NCBI GenBank assembly: GCA_002356455.1
Contig: AP017968.1
Coordinates: 3,596,001 to 3,660,000 of the forward strand
Length of the DNA: 64,000 nucleotides
Direction of reading: 5' to 3'
From: Fusobacterium varium
GTDB taxonomy: Bacteria; Fusobacteriota; Fusobacteriia; Fusobacteriales; Fusobacteriaceae
Shown: positions 7,790-15,782 of the stretch, one piece after another
How the letters are laid out: each line of letters starts with the position of its first letter
Numbering within the stretch: position 1 is the stretch's first letter
The notes under the pieces: model-generated
Databases searched by the model: none
What the model was told of the DNA's origin: nothing
What the model saw: the letters and a program-made list of their open reading frames with translations, nothing else
Program-made: the position numbers and the translations under genes

Positions 7790-8248
7790 TTATTTTCTTT
7801 TAGATTTATTTTCTTTTATCATTGGTTTTTCTGCTAAAGTATCAACTGATTTTTCAATTATTTCTGTTTCTTCAATCTTGACTTCTTCTTGTGCTTCTAT
7901 TTTTATTTCTTCTATTTCTGAATCTTTTTTCTCTATAACTTCTGTTATTTCTTCATTAATATTTTCAACAGCAATTATACTATCTTCCTCTATCATTTTA
8001 GAAACCATCTCATCAGGTCTTGCTATTACATGGCTGCTTACAAAGACTCCTAACTTTTTAGCTGCTTCTGCTCCTGCTTCTACAGCAACTTTTATAGCTC
8101 CTACATCTCCACTAAGTTCAACAGTAACAATACCACCTTTTACAATATGCCTGTTTACTATTTCTACTTCAGCTGTTTTTAAAGCTGTATCTGCTGCTTC
8201 AATAGCTCCTACCAGTCCAATAGTTTCTATCATTCCCAAAGCCTTCAT
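7790..8248 (-). CDS. BMC-domain shell protein with long charged C-terminal tail
   Basis: A 152-residue protein. Residues 1-88 are a second EutM-like BMC domain (ALGMIETIGLVGAIEAADTALKTAEV to SSHVIARPDEM). The remaining ~64 residues are a Glu/Lys/Ile-rich low-complexity tail (EEITEVIEKKDSEIEEIKIE and on), ending in the basic KENKSKRK. EutK and PduK are also BMC proteins with C-terminal extensions, but theirs are a helix-turn-helix or a Cys-rich motif. This acidic, probably coiled-coil tail is different. The gene lies between eutL and eutM. Confidence 0.88.
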   Translation of the reverse strand: MKALGMIETIGLVGAIEAADTALKTAEVEIVNRHIVKGGIVTVELSGDVGAIKVAVEAGAEAAKKLGVFVSSHVIARPDEMVSKMIEEDSIIAVENINEEITEVIEKKDSEIEEIKIEAQEEVKIEETEIIEKSVDTLAEKPMIKENKSKRK

Positions 8249-8258
8249 ATTTTACTCC

Positions 8259-8912
8259 TTAATATTTTGTAGGATTCTGAGCAACAAACTTTACTGCATC
8301 AGCAAAAGCTTCACAAGCTGCTTTGCAAGCTGACTGACTTCCTGTAAGAAGTCCTCCACCAAAGTTTGTTTCAGAAGGTGGTCCAAAGAAAGTTGTAAGA
8401 GTAACATCTGCTGCTTTTAACGCTGCATCTAAAGCATACATAGCTTCAATTGGGGGAGCTATTAGATAAGCTAGTGCTTCTCCTTCCTCCACACCAGCTG
8501 TCTTAGAAAGATAGCTTCCTGTTCTTGATACACAGTGAGCATAGTATGCTATTGTATCATCTTCATTTGCACTATAGAAAGATGCTTCGTTTTCTATAAA
8601 ATCCACTATTGCATTCAATCCGCTTCTCACTTCTGCTGGTGTAGGTCCAGCTATTATTCCAATTACCTCTCCAGCCAGTTTTGTATTGGCATTTGCAGCT
8701 CCTCCATAAAAAGATTTTCCATATACCACTGTTACTTCTGCCATTTTTGTAGCCTGATCCAGTGCTGTATATGTAACATCATCACAGTCTGCTGTTACTA
8801 TTCCAATACTTTTATATCCTGCTGGTAAATTTAATTCTTCTGCCATTTTATCATCTACATTAGGAATAAGTTTTACCCCTAATACATTTGGTTTTAAAGG
8901 ATCATTAATCAT
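8259..8912 (-). CDS. eutL: trimeric shell protein EutL
   Basis: A 217-residue EutL-family protein with two fused BMC domains (PNVLGVKLIPNVDDKMAEEL start; AYYAHCVSRTGSYLSKTAGVEEGEALAYLIAPPIEAMYALDAALK; FFGPPSETNFGGGLLTGSQSACKAA). EutL forms trimers with a gated central pore thought to admit large cofactors. A GTG lies at 8924, but the ATG at 8912 has GGAGGG at proper spacing, so I use 8912. Confidence 0.94.
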   Translation of the reverse strand: MINDPLKPNVLGVKLIPNVDDKMAEELNLPAGYKSIGIVTADCDDVTYTALDQATKMAEVTVVYGKSFYGGAANANTKLAGEVIGIIAGPTPAEVRSGLNAIVDFIENEASFYSANEDDTIAYYAHCVSRTGSYLSKTAGVEEGEALAYLIAPPIEAMYALDAALKAADVTLTTFFGPPSETNFGGGLLTGSQSACKAACEAFADAVKFVAQNPTKY

Positions 8913-8927
8913 TTTTCCCTCCACAAA

Positions 8928-9788
8928 TTAAAGTTTTAAGTCTTGTCCGCTTGCCTTAGCATCTAATATTTTTTTGATTATGTGAGCTATATGTGCTCCA
9001 GCTTCAGAAGCTGGTGTTCCATTCTTATGAATATTTGAAACTACTGTTCTTTTTGATTCAGGAATTCCCATATATCCTTTATAAGTGATATAAGCACTCA
9101 TACTTTCTGAAGTTGCCAGTCCAGGTCTTTCTCCGATAAGTACACAAGTCACTTCTGCATCCAGTATTTCTGATACTTCATCAGCAGCTCCTACTCTTCC
9201 ATATTTTAGAAAAAATGGTGTTCCTGCTTCTATTCCATAAGATTTTAATCCATTGATTATAGCTGGAAGTGTATCTTCTACATTTGCTTCAATAGCTGTA
9301 GAACTAAGCCCATCAGATACAAAAATTTCTACTTTTGGAGATTTTTTAGCTTTTTCTTTAAGAATATTTATTGATTCTTCATTCAATCTTCTTCCTAAAT
9401 CTGGTCTTGTCATATATTCATCTTTTGAATGACATTTAGTCTGTACTGTAAAAAGATTATTTGCATTCAGAAATTCTTCTGAAACATCTGTATATACTGC
9501 ATCTACTGCTGAAGCATGGTCTGCTCTGAATCTCAGCATTGTATTTGTTGTATATCTAGTCCCTGCTCTTGATATTCCTATTCTTGCTGGAGTTTTCTTT
9601 TTATATTTCATCAATTCAGCTTTATTTGCAGGATTTTTTAGTTCAATTACATCTCTAAGATCTATTTTAGTAATATCTTGAAGATCACTTTCTGTTTGCT
9701 CTGCTTCTTTTTCTCTAATTTTATTCTCAGTTCCCATCTCTTTCAGAACCTGTGAAATTATTTCCTTTAAATCTTTTTCAGAAACCAT
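8928..9788 (-). CDS. eutC: ethanolamine ammonia-lyase small subunit EutC
   Basis: A 286-residue small subunit of the adenosylcobalamin-dependent lyase that splits ethanolamine into acetaldehyde and ammonia. Key stretches are RIGISRAGTRYTTNTMLRFRADHASAVDAV and CVLIGERPGLATSESMSAYI. The first ~20 residues (MVSEKDLKEIISQVLKEMG) are the amphipathic helix that targets EutC to the compartment in enterics, followed by a variable linker. It lies 9 bp after eutB. Confidence 0.96.
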   Translation of the reverse strand: MVSEKDLKEIISQVLKEMGTENKIREKEAEQTESDLQDITKIDLRDVIELKNPANKAELMKYKKKTPARIGISRAGTRYTTNTMLRFRADHASAVDAVYTDVSEEFLNANNLFTVQTKCHSKDEYMTRPDLGRRLNEESINILKEKAKKSPKVEIFVSDGLSSTAIEANVEDTLPAIINGLKSYGIEAGTPFFLKYGRVGAADEVSEILDAEVTCVLIGERPGLATSESMSAYITYKGYMGIPESKRTVVSNIHKNGTPASEAGAHIAHIIKKILDAKASGQDLKL

Positions 9789-9797
9789 TTTATCCTC

Positions 9798-11162
9798 CTA
9801 CTTTAAAAATATTGATGCATCTCCTGCTATTTCTGTAAGTTTTCCATTTTTTCTTATTCCCATTTTTTCTAACCATTCATCAAACTCTTTTATTGGTTTT
9901 ACTCCCAATGTCTCTCTTAAAGTTTGAATATCATGATACCCTGTACATTGGTAGTTAAGCATAATATCATCTCCTGCTGGAACTCCAATGAAATAGTTAC
10001 ATCCTGCCGCTGTCAGTAAAACTGACAAACATTCAATATCATTTTGATCTGCCTTCATATGATTTGTATAACAAACATCTACTCCCATTGGTATTCCATG
10101 CAGTTTTCCCATGAAATGATCTTCAAGTCCTGCTCTTATTACCTGTTTACTGTCATACAGATATTCTGGACCTATAAATCCAACAACTGTATTTACCATG
10201 AATGGAGAGAATTTTTTAGCAAATCCATAACATCTTGCTTCCATAGTTACTTGATCTACTCCATGATGCCCATCTGAAGAAAGTTCAGAGCCTTGTCCTG
10301 TTTCAAAATACATAACATTTGGTCCTGCTCCTGTTCCTTCTTTCAATGCAAGTAATCTAGCTTCTTCAATCATATCCCCTGTAATTCCAAATGCTTCATT
10401 TGATTTTTGTGACCCCGCTATACTTTGGAAAATTAAATCAGTTGGTGCTCCTCTTCTAATAGCTTCCATCTGTGTAGTTACATGAGCCAAAACACAAGTT
10501 TGTGTTGGTATCTGATATTTTTCTTTAATTTCATGGAATCTTTCCAGAACTCTTATTACACTGTCAACTGTATCATCAACTGGATTAAGACCTATAACAG
10601 CATCTCCTACTCCATAAGTAAGACCTTCAAGAAGAGAAATCATTATCCCATCTGGGTCGTCAGTAGTATGATTTGGCTGTAATCTTGCAGCCAATATTCC
10701 CTCTCCTCCAATTGTTGTATTACAATGAGCTGTAACTATCATTTTTCTTGCAGCCTTAATCAAATCGAGGTTTGACATAAGCTTTGCTACTGCTGCAATC
10801 ATCTCAGAAGTAAGTCCTCTTCTAATCCACTTGATTTCAGTATCTCCTACTTCATCACTCAAAAGCCATTCTCTTAACTCACCAACAGTCCACTCTTTGA
10901 TTTCATCATAAATTTTCAGATTTAAACTATCAATAATTATTCTTGTTACTTCATCCTCTTCATAAGGTACTGCTGGATTTTCCTTTAAATCTTTCAGCTG
11001 AATGTTTGAAAGAACTTCTTTTGCTGCTACTCTTTCCTTCATTGACCTTGCTGCTATTCCAGCCAGTTCATCTCCAGACTTTTGTTCATTTGCTTTGGCC
11101 ATTACATCCATCAAAGAATCGAATTTGTAATCTTGACCAAAAAGTCTCGCTTCTAATCTCAT
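9798..11162 (-). CDS. eutB: ethanolamine ammonia-lyase large subunit EutB
   Basis: A 454-residue catalytic TIM-barrel subunit of ethanolamine ammonia-lyase, full length for the family. Recognisable stretches include AHCNTTIGGEGILAARLQPN, DAVIGLNPVDDTVDSV, FETGQGSELSSDGHHGVDQ and YTNHMKADQNDIECLSVLL. It starts at an ATG after GGTGGGG. It is followed by eutC and preceded by eutA, as in other eut operons. Confidence 0.97.
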   Translation of the reverse strand: MRLEARLFGQDYKFDSLMDVMAKANEQKSGDELAGIAARSMKERVAAKEVLSNIQLKDLKENPAVPYEEDEVTRIIIDSLNLKIYDEIKEWTVGELREWLLSDEVGDTEIKWIRRGLTSEMIAAVAKLMSNLDLIKAARKMIVTAHCNTTIGGEGILAARLQPNHTTDDPDGIMISLLEGLTYGVGDAVIGLNPVDDTVDSVIRVLERFHEIKEKYQIPTQTCVLAHVTTQMEAIRRGAPTDLIFQSIAGSQKSNEAFGITGDMIEEARLLALKEGTGAGPNVMYFETGQGSELSSDGHHGVDQVTMEARCYGFAKKFSPFMVNTVVGFIGPEYLYDSKQVIRAGLEDHFMGKLHGIPMGVDVCYTNHMKADQNDIECLSVLLTAAGCNYFIGVPAGDDIMLNYQCTGYHDIQTLRETLGVKPIKEFDEWLEKMGIRKNGKLTEIAGDASIFLK

Positions 11163-11177
11163 TAATATTCACCCCAC

Positions 11178-12605
11178 CTATTGATAACTACTTAATACTA
11201 AAGTTTTTACTATAACAGGAAGCACACTTCCGCTTCCTAATGGTCTGCCTATATCAATAAAATCTCCATCTGCTATTTTGATACTATCTATGCAGATAAT
11301 TGGAACTTTATTGCCATATTTTAGTGAAAGTGCCTGTCCAAGAGCCTTTCCTATATCATTTTCTATTACCAGTATTAATCTGTCTGCATTTGTGAAAACA
11401 TCATAAATTCCATCTGCCAGTTCTAATATTTCTCTGTATTTCATATTGGTTTTTCCTGTAAGACCTATAGCTACCTCTTGAATTCCATCTTCAACCTTGA
11501 ACCATTCTCTTTTTTTTCGCAAATTCATTTTAAAACTTTCTATTTCTTTTTCATCACTTTGAGCAATTTTTAATACTGGTATATTTTTAAGTGGAAAAAT
11601 ATCATCTGTATATGTTATTGTACTTCCACTGATTTCAGTTGTATGAGATCCTGCTCCTACTACTGTTGCTCCTATTGTTTCTCCACTTTTTATAATATTG
11701 ATATTTTTTTCTTTAAAAATCTTAAGTATTTCTTTCCCTAAAATGATACCTATATCTCCATACCTAAATTCATCTCCAGAATATTGATTATATATAAAAT
11801 CTGCCACACCACCTGAAAAATTTACAAATTTTAATTCTCCCTCTCCTCTAAAATCCTTATCAGTAATAAGATATTTATAACTATCATCTTTAGGTACTGC
11901 TCCTACAGAGCTCAAAAGTATTTCTCCCAGCTTTCTGCATAATTTTTTTATCTCTTCTTTATCAGCCCTTTTCCCTACTTTCAGCGTCTGAAGTTTCATA
12001 TCATCAATCAATTTTTCAAATTTTTTGAAAATATATGTTATTTCCAATGAATTATCCTTAAACTTTATAAGTCTTCCACCTATATCCATACAGGTAGTAT
12101 CTATCACTTCTCCATTTTTAAATAAAGCTATATTAGTTGTTCCTCCACCTATATCCAGATTATAGACTGTTGTATTATTTCTTTCAGAATAGTCCATTGC
12201 CCCTGCTCCTTTTCCAGCTATTACACTTTCCAGATCAGGACCTGCTGTGGCTACTACAAAATCTCCTGCTATTCCACTTAAAACATTAAGTACATCTCTA
12301 GCATTAGATTTTCTTGCTGTTTCTCCAGTTATTATTACTGCTCCTGTAGAAACATCTTTGATAAATACCCCTGCTTTTCTATATTCATTCTGTATTATCT
12401 GCTTAACTTTTTCAGCATCTATTTCAGTCAGACTTAGAAGAGGGGTAAAATATATTTCACTTCTGTAAAATACATCTTTGGATATAATTTTTATTTGTGG
12501 AACTCTTGCACCAGAAGCTATATTTTCCAATGTAATTCTGGTAAATACTAGCTGAGTAGTTGAAGTTCCGATATCTATTCCTACACTGATGATTTCTTCT
12601 TTCAT
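11178..12605 (-). CDS. eutA: ammonia-lyase reactivating factor EutA
   Basis: A 475-residue ASKHA-fold ATPase that removes damaged cobalamin from EutBC. The phosphate-1 motif is [15 protein letters not shown] near the N-terminus; a second phosphate motif is [14 protein letters not shown] (~150). A TTG lies at 12608, but the ATG at 12605 sits 6 bases from AGGAGG and is preferred. It is the first gene after the ANTAR-type antiterminator, so its expression should depend on EutV. Confidence 0.93.
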   Translation of the reverse strand: MKEEIISVGIDIGTSTTQLVFTRITLENIASGARVPQIKIISKDVFYRSEIYFTPLLSLTEIDAEKVKQIIQNEYRKAGVFIKDVSTGAVIITGETARKSNARDVLNVLSGIAGDFVVATAGPDLESVIAGKGAGAMDYSERNNTTVYNLDIGGGTTNIALFKNGEVIDTTCMDIGGRLIKFKDNSLEITYIFKKFEKLIDDMKLQTLKVGKRADKEEIKKLCRKLGEILLSSVGAVPKDDSYKYLITDKDFRGEGELKFVNFSGGVADFIYNQYSGDEFRYGDIGIILGKEILKIFKEKNINIIKSGETIGATVVGAGSHTTEISGSTITYTDDIFPLKNIPVLKIAQSDEKEIESFKMNLRKKREWFKVEDGIQEVAIGLTGKTNMKYREILELADGIYDVFTNADRLILVIENDIGKALGQALSLKYGNKVPIICIDSIKIADGDFIDIGRPLGSGSVLPVIVKTLVLSSYQ

Positions 12606-12635
12606 CAACTTCCTCCTGAAAAATCAAAATAAAAA

Positions 12636-12673
12636 AAGCCAAAGAAAAATAGGATAACCTATCTCTTTGGCTT
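12636..12673 (-). terminator. intrinsic terminator between eutW and eutA (attenuator)
   Basis: On the minus strand a long hairpin (outer stem AAGCCAAAG / CTTTGGCTT, inner stem around GATAGG / CCTATT) is followed directly by a run of seven T. It lies just upstream of the eutA ribosome binding site. Its 5' arm shares bases with the second ANTAR hairpin (12669-12680), so formation of that hairpin excludes the terminator. Confidence 0.85.
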
Positions 12674-12706
12674 CATTGCCTTTTTGAATACACATCCTTG
12701 TGTATT
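12669..12706 (-). promoter_or_regulatory. EutV ANTAR two-hairpin antiterminator element
   Basis: Minus-strand hairpin 1 (12706-12687) has a 7-bp stem AATACAC/GTGTATT and hexaloop AAGGAT. Six bases later, hairpin 2 (12680-12669) is GGC-AATGAA-GCC. Both hexaloops have A at position 1 and G at position 4, the published recognition rule for ANTAR proteins. Hairpin 2 overlaps the 5' arm of the eutA terminator. Phosphorylated EutV, encoded just upstream, should bind here and let transcription into eutA and the genes below it. The first hairpin overlaps the eutW stop codon. Confidence 0.82.
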
Positions 12707-14099
12707 AATTATTTTTTATTTCAAATTCTATTGTAGTTCCTTCATTGATTTTACTTTTTAGTTCAAAATTTCCTTCCAGTTTGTCAGTAACAAGCTTTTC
12801 TACTATCATTAGCCCTAAACTGTTTTCTCTGTATTTTTTTGCATCCATTCCAACGCCATTGTCAGAAATTGTTATTTTAGAAAAAAAAGTTTTCTTTTCT
12901 ATAATGACATCAATTTTTCCTTCTACTCTGTTGTGAAAAGCATAATGTATTGCATTCTGAATAAGTTCATTTATTACTAAAGCTACAGATGTTGCTTTAT
13001 CTGAACTAATGATAAAGTCATCTCCTATCATATTAAACTCTATTTTTTTTGTTTTGTCAATAGTATTTTCGAAAGAATTTTTATATAATAACTGTAATAT
13101 TGTTTTTATATTAAGACTATCCATTCCATTTTCAGATAGTACTTCATGTGTTACAGCTATGCTTAATATCCGACTTATTGTTTCATCTAATATTTTTTTA
13201 GTTTCATCATTTTCCACACGTCTTTTCTGTATTCTTAAAAGACTTGCAATTGTTTGAAGATTATTTTTTACCCTGTGATGAATCTCTTTTATCACCACTG
13301 ATTTTAATAAAATCTCCTGTTCATTGTTCTTTTCTTTTGTTATATCTCTGATTACCATTACTATACTGTAATTATCTTCCTCCAGAGATGTAATAAAATA
13401 AGCTATTGCTAAAATTATATTTGAAATAGTAATTTCTATGGTTTTATCTGTTTTTTGCTTTAAAATTTCCTGAATGCTCGTTTTTGTAAGAGCTATATTT
13501 TCAAACTGTTCTCCTACAATTGATTTTGAAAATCCCAAAGAGGCATATATTTTTTCAGCTATTTTATTTATATATGTCACTATTCCATCTTGATTAAATA
13601 CTACTATACCATCCTTTACAAATTCTGGTATTCTGCTTCTTGAAATATCTATATCTCTAATAAGTTTTGTCGCTGTAAAATTAAAAAGATCAGAATTAAA
13701 CTCATGTTCCTGACTCTCTCTATATTCTACAATTATAACTCCTATAACTTCTTTAAGTTCATTGAAAACAGGCATTATATTTTGAAATACATGTTGTTCT
13801 TCCTGAGTAATAGCCTTATAGTTTTTAGAAGGCAATCCTGTTAAAAAAGTTCGAAAAACTGCTGGTTCTTTTGATGAATGCGCCATTTCCCCATCTATGT
13901 TTTTTGAATAAAGACTGTTTGTTTCAGGTCTTGCATGATACACAACAACAGCATTATCTTTATCTTTTGTAGGACAATCTAAAAATACATCCATATTAAG
14001 TATATTGCTGAGTATAGATACAGTTTCAGATACTCTTTCTATTTTTTCAATATCTGAAGCTGTCAATGTTGAACACATTTTACAGTAATTTTTTATCAT
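12705..14099 (-). CDS. eutW: ethanolamine-sensing histidine kinase EutW
   Basis: A 464-residue sensor kinase lacking membrane segments. The order is an N-terminal sensor region (~1-150), a PAS domain (~155-250), a HisKA_2 domain with the phosphoacceptor in KEIHHRVKNNLQ (His274/275), and a HATPase with NELIQNAIHYAF (N box) and DNGVGMDAKKY (G1 box). In Enterococcus EutW autophosphorylates in response to ethanolamine and passes phosphate to EutV. Its ATG overlaps the eutV stop by four bases. Confidence 0.93.
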   Translation of the reverse strand: MIKNYCKMCSTLTASDIEKIERVSETVSILSNILNMDVFLDCPTKDKDNAVVVYHARPETNSLYSKNIDGEMAHSSKEPAVFRTFLTGLPSKNYKAITQEEQHVFQNIMPVFNELKEVIGVIIVEYRESQEHEFNSDLFNFTATKLIRDIDISRSRIPEFVKDGIVVFNQDGIVTYINKIAEKIYASLGFSKSIVGEQFENIALTKTSIQEILKQKTDKTIEITISNIILAIAYFITSLEEDNYSIVMVIRDITKEKNNEQEILLKSVVIKEIHHRVKNNLQTIASLLRIQKRRVENDETKKILDETISRILSIAVTHEVLSENGMDSLNIKTILQLLYKNSFENTIDKTKKIEFNMIGDDFIISSDKATSVALVINELIQNAIHYAFHNRVEGKIDVIIEKKTFFSKITISDNGVGMDAKKYRENSLGLMIVEKLVTDKLEGNFELKSKINEGTTIEFEIKNN

Positions 14100-14677
14100 A
14101 TCAATATTCCACCTGTCAATATTATTATTTCAGCCAAATCAATTAAAGCTATTCTTTTCTTCATACTTATATTTCTCATTTCTTGATAAGCCTCATTCTC
14201 AGAAATATTCTTATTTTTCATTAATATTCCTTTAGCTTTTTCTATTTTTTTTCGTTCTTCTAATTTTTGTTTCGCTCCTTCAGCTTCGTCTTTAAATCTT
14301 AAAAGTCTCATATATGTACTATAAATCATTTCCATTCTTGAAAGAAATATTTCTTCATCTATAGGCTTTATTAAATATCCCATCACAGAACTTTCTGTTG
14401 CCTCATGAATATATTCTTTGATATTATATGCTGTCAGCATAATAATACAACCAGAAAATCCTTCTTCGTTAAGAACTTTTGCTGTTTGAAGACCATCCAT
14501 CAAAGGCATTTTTACATCCAGCAATAAAATATCTGGTTTTTTTTCACGACATATTTTCAAAGCTTCCAACCCATCTGAAGCCTCTCCCACTACTTCATAC
14601 CCATTTTCATTAAGCATCTCTGCAATATCCATTCTTGTCAATGTTTCATCTTCAGCTATTACTATTCTTACTTCCAT
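14096..14677 (-). CDS. eutV: ANTAR response regulator EutV
   Basis: A 193-residue receiver-ANTAR protein. The receiver (~1-115) has the acidic pocket EDE (10-12) and phosphoacceptor Asp54 in LLLDVKMPLMDG. A coiled-coil linker leads to the ANTAR domain (~125-185; EERKKIEKAKGILMKNK, then ENEAYQEMRNISM). Dimerised ANTAR domains bind paired hairpins in nascent RNA, and such a target lies 1.4 kb downstream. It overlaps eutP by 26 bp and eutW by 4 bp. Confidence 0.95.
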   Translation of the reverse strand: MEVRIVIAEDETLTRMDIAEMLNENGYEVVGEASDGLEALKICREKKPDILLLDVKMPLMDGLQTAKVLNEEGFSGCIIMLTAYNIKEYIHEATESSVMGYLIKPIDEEIFLSRMEMIYSTYMRLLRFKDEAEGAKQKLEERKKIEKAKGILMKNKNISENEAYQEMRNISMKKRIALIDLAEIIILTGGILI

Positions 14678-15101
14678 CCCCTATACCCAACCTTTCTTTA
14701 AGTCTCATAATTTCATTTTTGTCATTTAGTCCTATATAATATATTTCCTCTGCTCCTGCACATTTTAAAAAATTTTCTGCATTGCTGCTGTCAAACTGGA
14801 GATCCTTTTTAGTTATTATTCCTATTATAATTTTTCCTGCGAACATAGTAGAAAATTTAGGTGGAAAGAGTGTATCTTCATCTAAGGCTGATTGGACAAA
14901 TGCTATTATGTCAGCATTACTTGCTGTTACTGTTAAGGCTTTATAGTAATATTTATTTTCAATATATTCTCCTGGAGTATCAATAATATTCTCCTCAAAT
15001 GATATCATTTGTGTTTTTTTATAATTTATATCCACTCCATTAATTCTCTGTGCAAGGGTAGTTTTTCCACTTCCTGTTTTTCCTACCAGCATCATCTTCA
15101 T
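14652..15101 (-). CDS. eutP: EutP P-loop protein
   Basis: A 149-residue small P-loop protein with Walker A GKTGSGKTT (residues 7-15), switch-like DTPGEYIE (~41-48) and TKKD, as in small GTPases. EutP/PduV proteins are associated with microcompartments; acetate-kinase activity has been reported for Salmonella EutP. Its C-terminus overlaps eutV and it lies 6 bp after eutS. Confidence 0.9.
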   Translation of the reverse strand: MKMMLVGKTGSGKTTLAQRINGVDINYKKTQMISFEENIIDTPGEYIENKYYYKALTVTASNADIIAFVQSALDEDTLFPPKFSTMFAGKIIIGIITKKDLQFDSSNAENFLKCAGAEEIYYIGLNDKNEIMRLKERLGIGDGSKNSNS

Positions 15102-15107
15102 AAAATA

Positions 15108-15449
15108 TCACGACCTTGTCATTTCAGATGCAGAAAATTTTAATGTTACAGCAAGAAAGTCAATAACGCTCTTTAGTGAACTCTCTATGCTTGATACATC
15201 ACCATTTATTACTAAAGTGCCACTGAATCTATCTAAAAATCCTATCTCTATATTTCCAGATTTTGTAGCTATATCTGCTGCTATTATAGCTGCCTCTCCT
15301 GGAGTAATTGTTAGTATTCCTATCGCTTGTGTAGTTTCTGTATTCAATCCTATTTTTTTACAAATATCTTTGTCTGGATGAGCTATCAAATGTGCTAAAG
15401 TCACCTGTTTCCCAGGAACATATTCCTGTATCACTCTATTTTTTTCCAT
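15108..15449 (-). CDS. eutS: microcompartment shell protein EutS
   Basis: A 113-residue BMC protein of the circularly permuted EutS/PduU type. It starts with the short beta-barrel segment [21 protein letters not shown], followed by the BMC fold ([44 protein letters not shown]). It forms bent hexamers that may shape shell edges. It is the first gene of the eut transcript and has an AAGGAG site. Confidence 0.95.
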   Translation of the reverse strand: MEKNRVIQEYVPGKQVTLAHLIAHPDKDICKKIGLNTETTQAIGILTITPGEAAIIAADIATKSGNIEIGFLDRFSGTLVINGDVSSIESSLKSVIDFLAVTLKFSASEMTRS

Positions 15450-15640
15450 TTTTATCTCCTTTTGATATAAAACGATTTTATTTTACACAATTTTATTATA
15501 TATAAACACATTTTTTATTTTTTTTCAATTGATTTTATTTTATAAAGACTTTTATACACTTCCAAATACTGAAATTGATTGAATTTCTCTATTAAAAAAT
15601 TTTATCCCAAAAATTTTTCTATGACATCATTTTTAGGTTC
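15450..15640 (-). promoter_or_regulatory. eutS leader and probable promoter region
   Basis: Very AT-rich. On the minus strand TTGAAA near 15527 is followed about 18 bases later by TATATA/TATAAT-like sequence near 15500, a plausible promoter ~50 bp upstream of eutS. I see no A1/G4 hairpin pair, no terminator and no cobalamin riboswitch boxes here. Transcription of eutSPVW may therefore be ungated, with control imposed at the eutA leader. Confidence 0.4.
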
Positions 15641-15649
15641 AAATTAAAA

Positions 15650-15681
15650 AAAAAGCAGAAAAAATAATTCTCTGCTTTTTT
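15650..15681 (-). terminator. intrinsic terminator downstream of the first autotransporter gene
   Basis: Minus-strand stem AAAGCAGA / TCTGCTTT with an ~11-base loop and a long T run (about ten). It lies ~100 bp after the autotransporter stop and before the eutS promoter region, insulating eut from read-through. A T run on the other strand means it may also work in reverse. Confidence 0.8.
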
Positions 15682-15782
15682 ATCAAATATCTCAATTAAA
15701 TTCTTTATAGTAACATTTATACTATTCATTATTCAAAATTTCTTTTTTTCTTATTTTTTACACTTTTCTCAACTATTAAAAT

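Noticed and set aside
7539-8333. Long Leu- or Ser-rich plus-strand frames opposite eutM and the tailed BMC gene
   Set aside because: They are produced by Ala/Gly/Val-rich codons of the shell genes read on the other strand; no ribosome binding sites and low-complexity products.
15455-15475. ATAAAA-TCG-TTTTAT as an ANTAR hairpin upstream of eutS
   Set aside because: A three-base loop without the A1/G4 hexaloop and no paired second hairpin or terminator.
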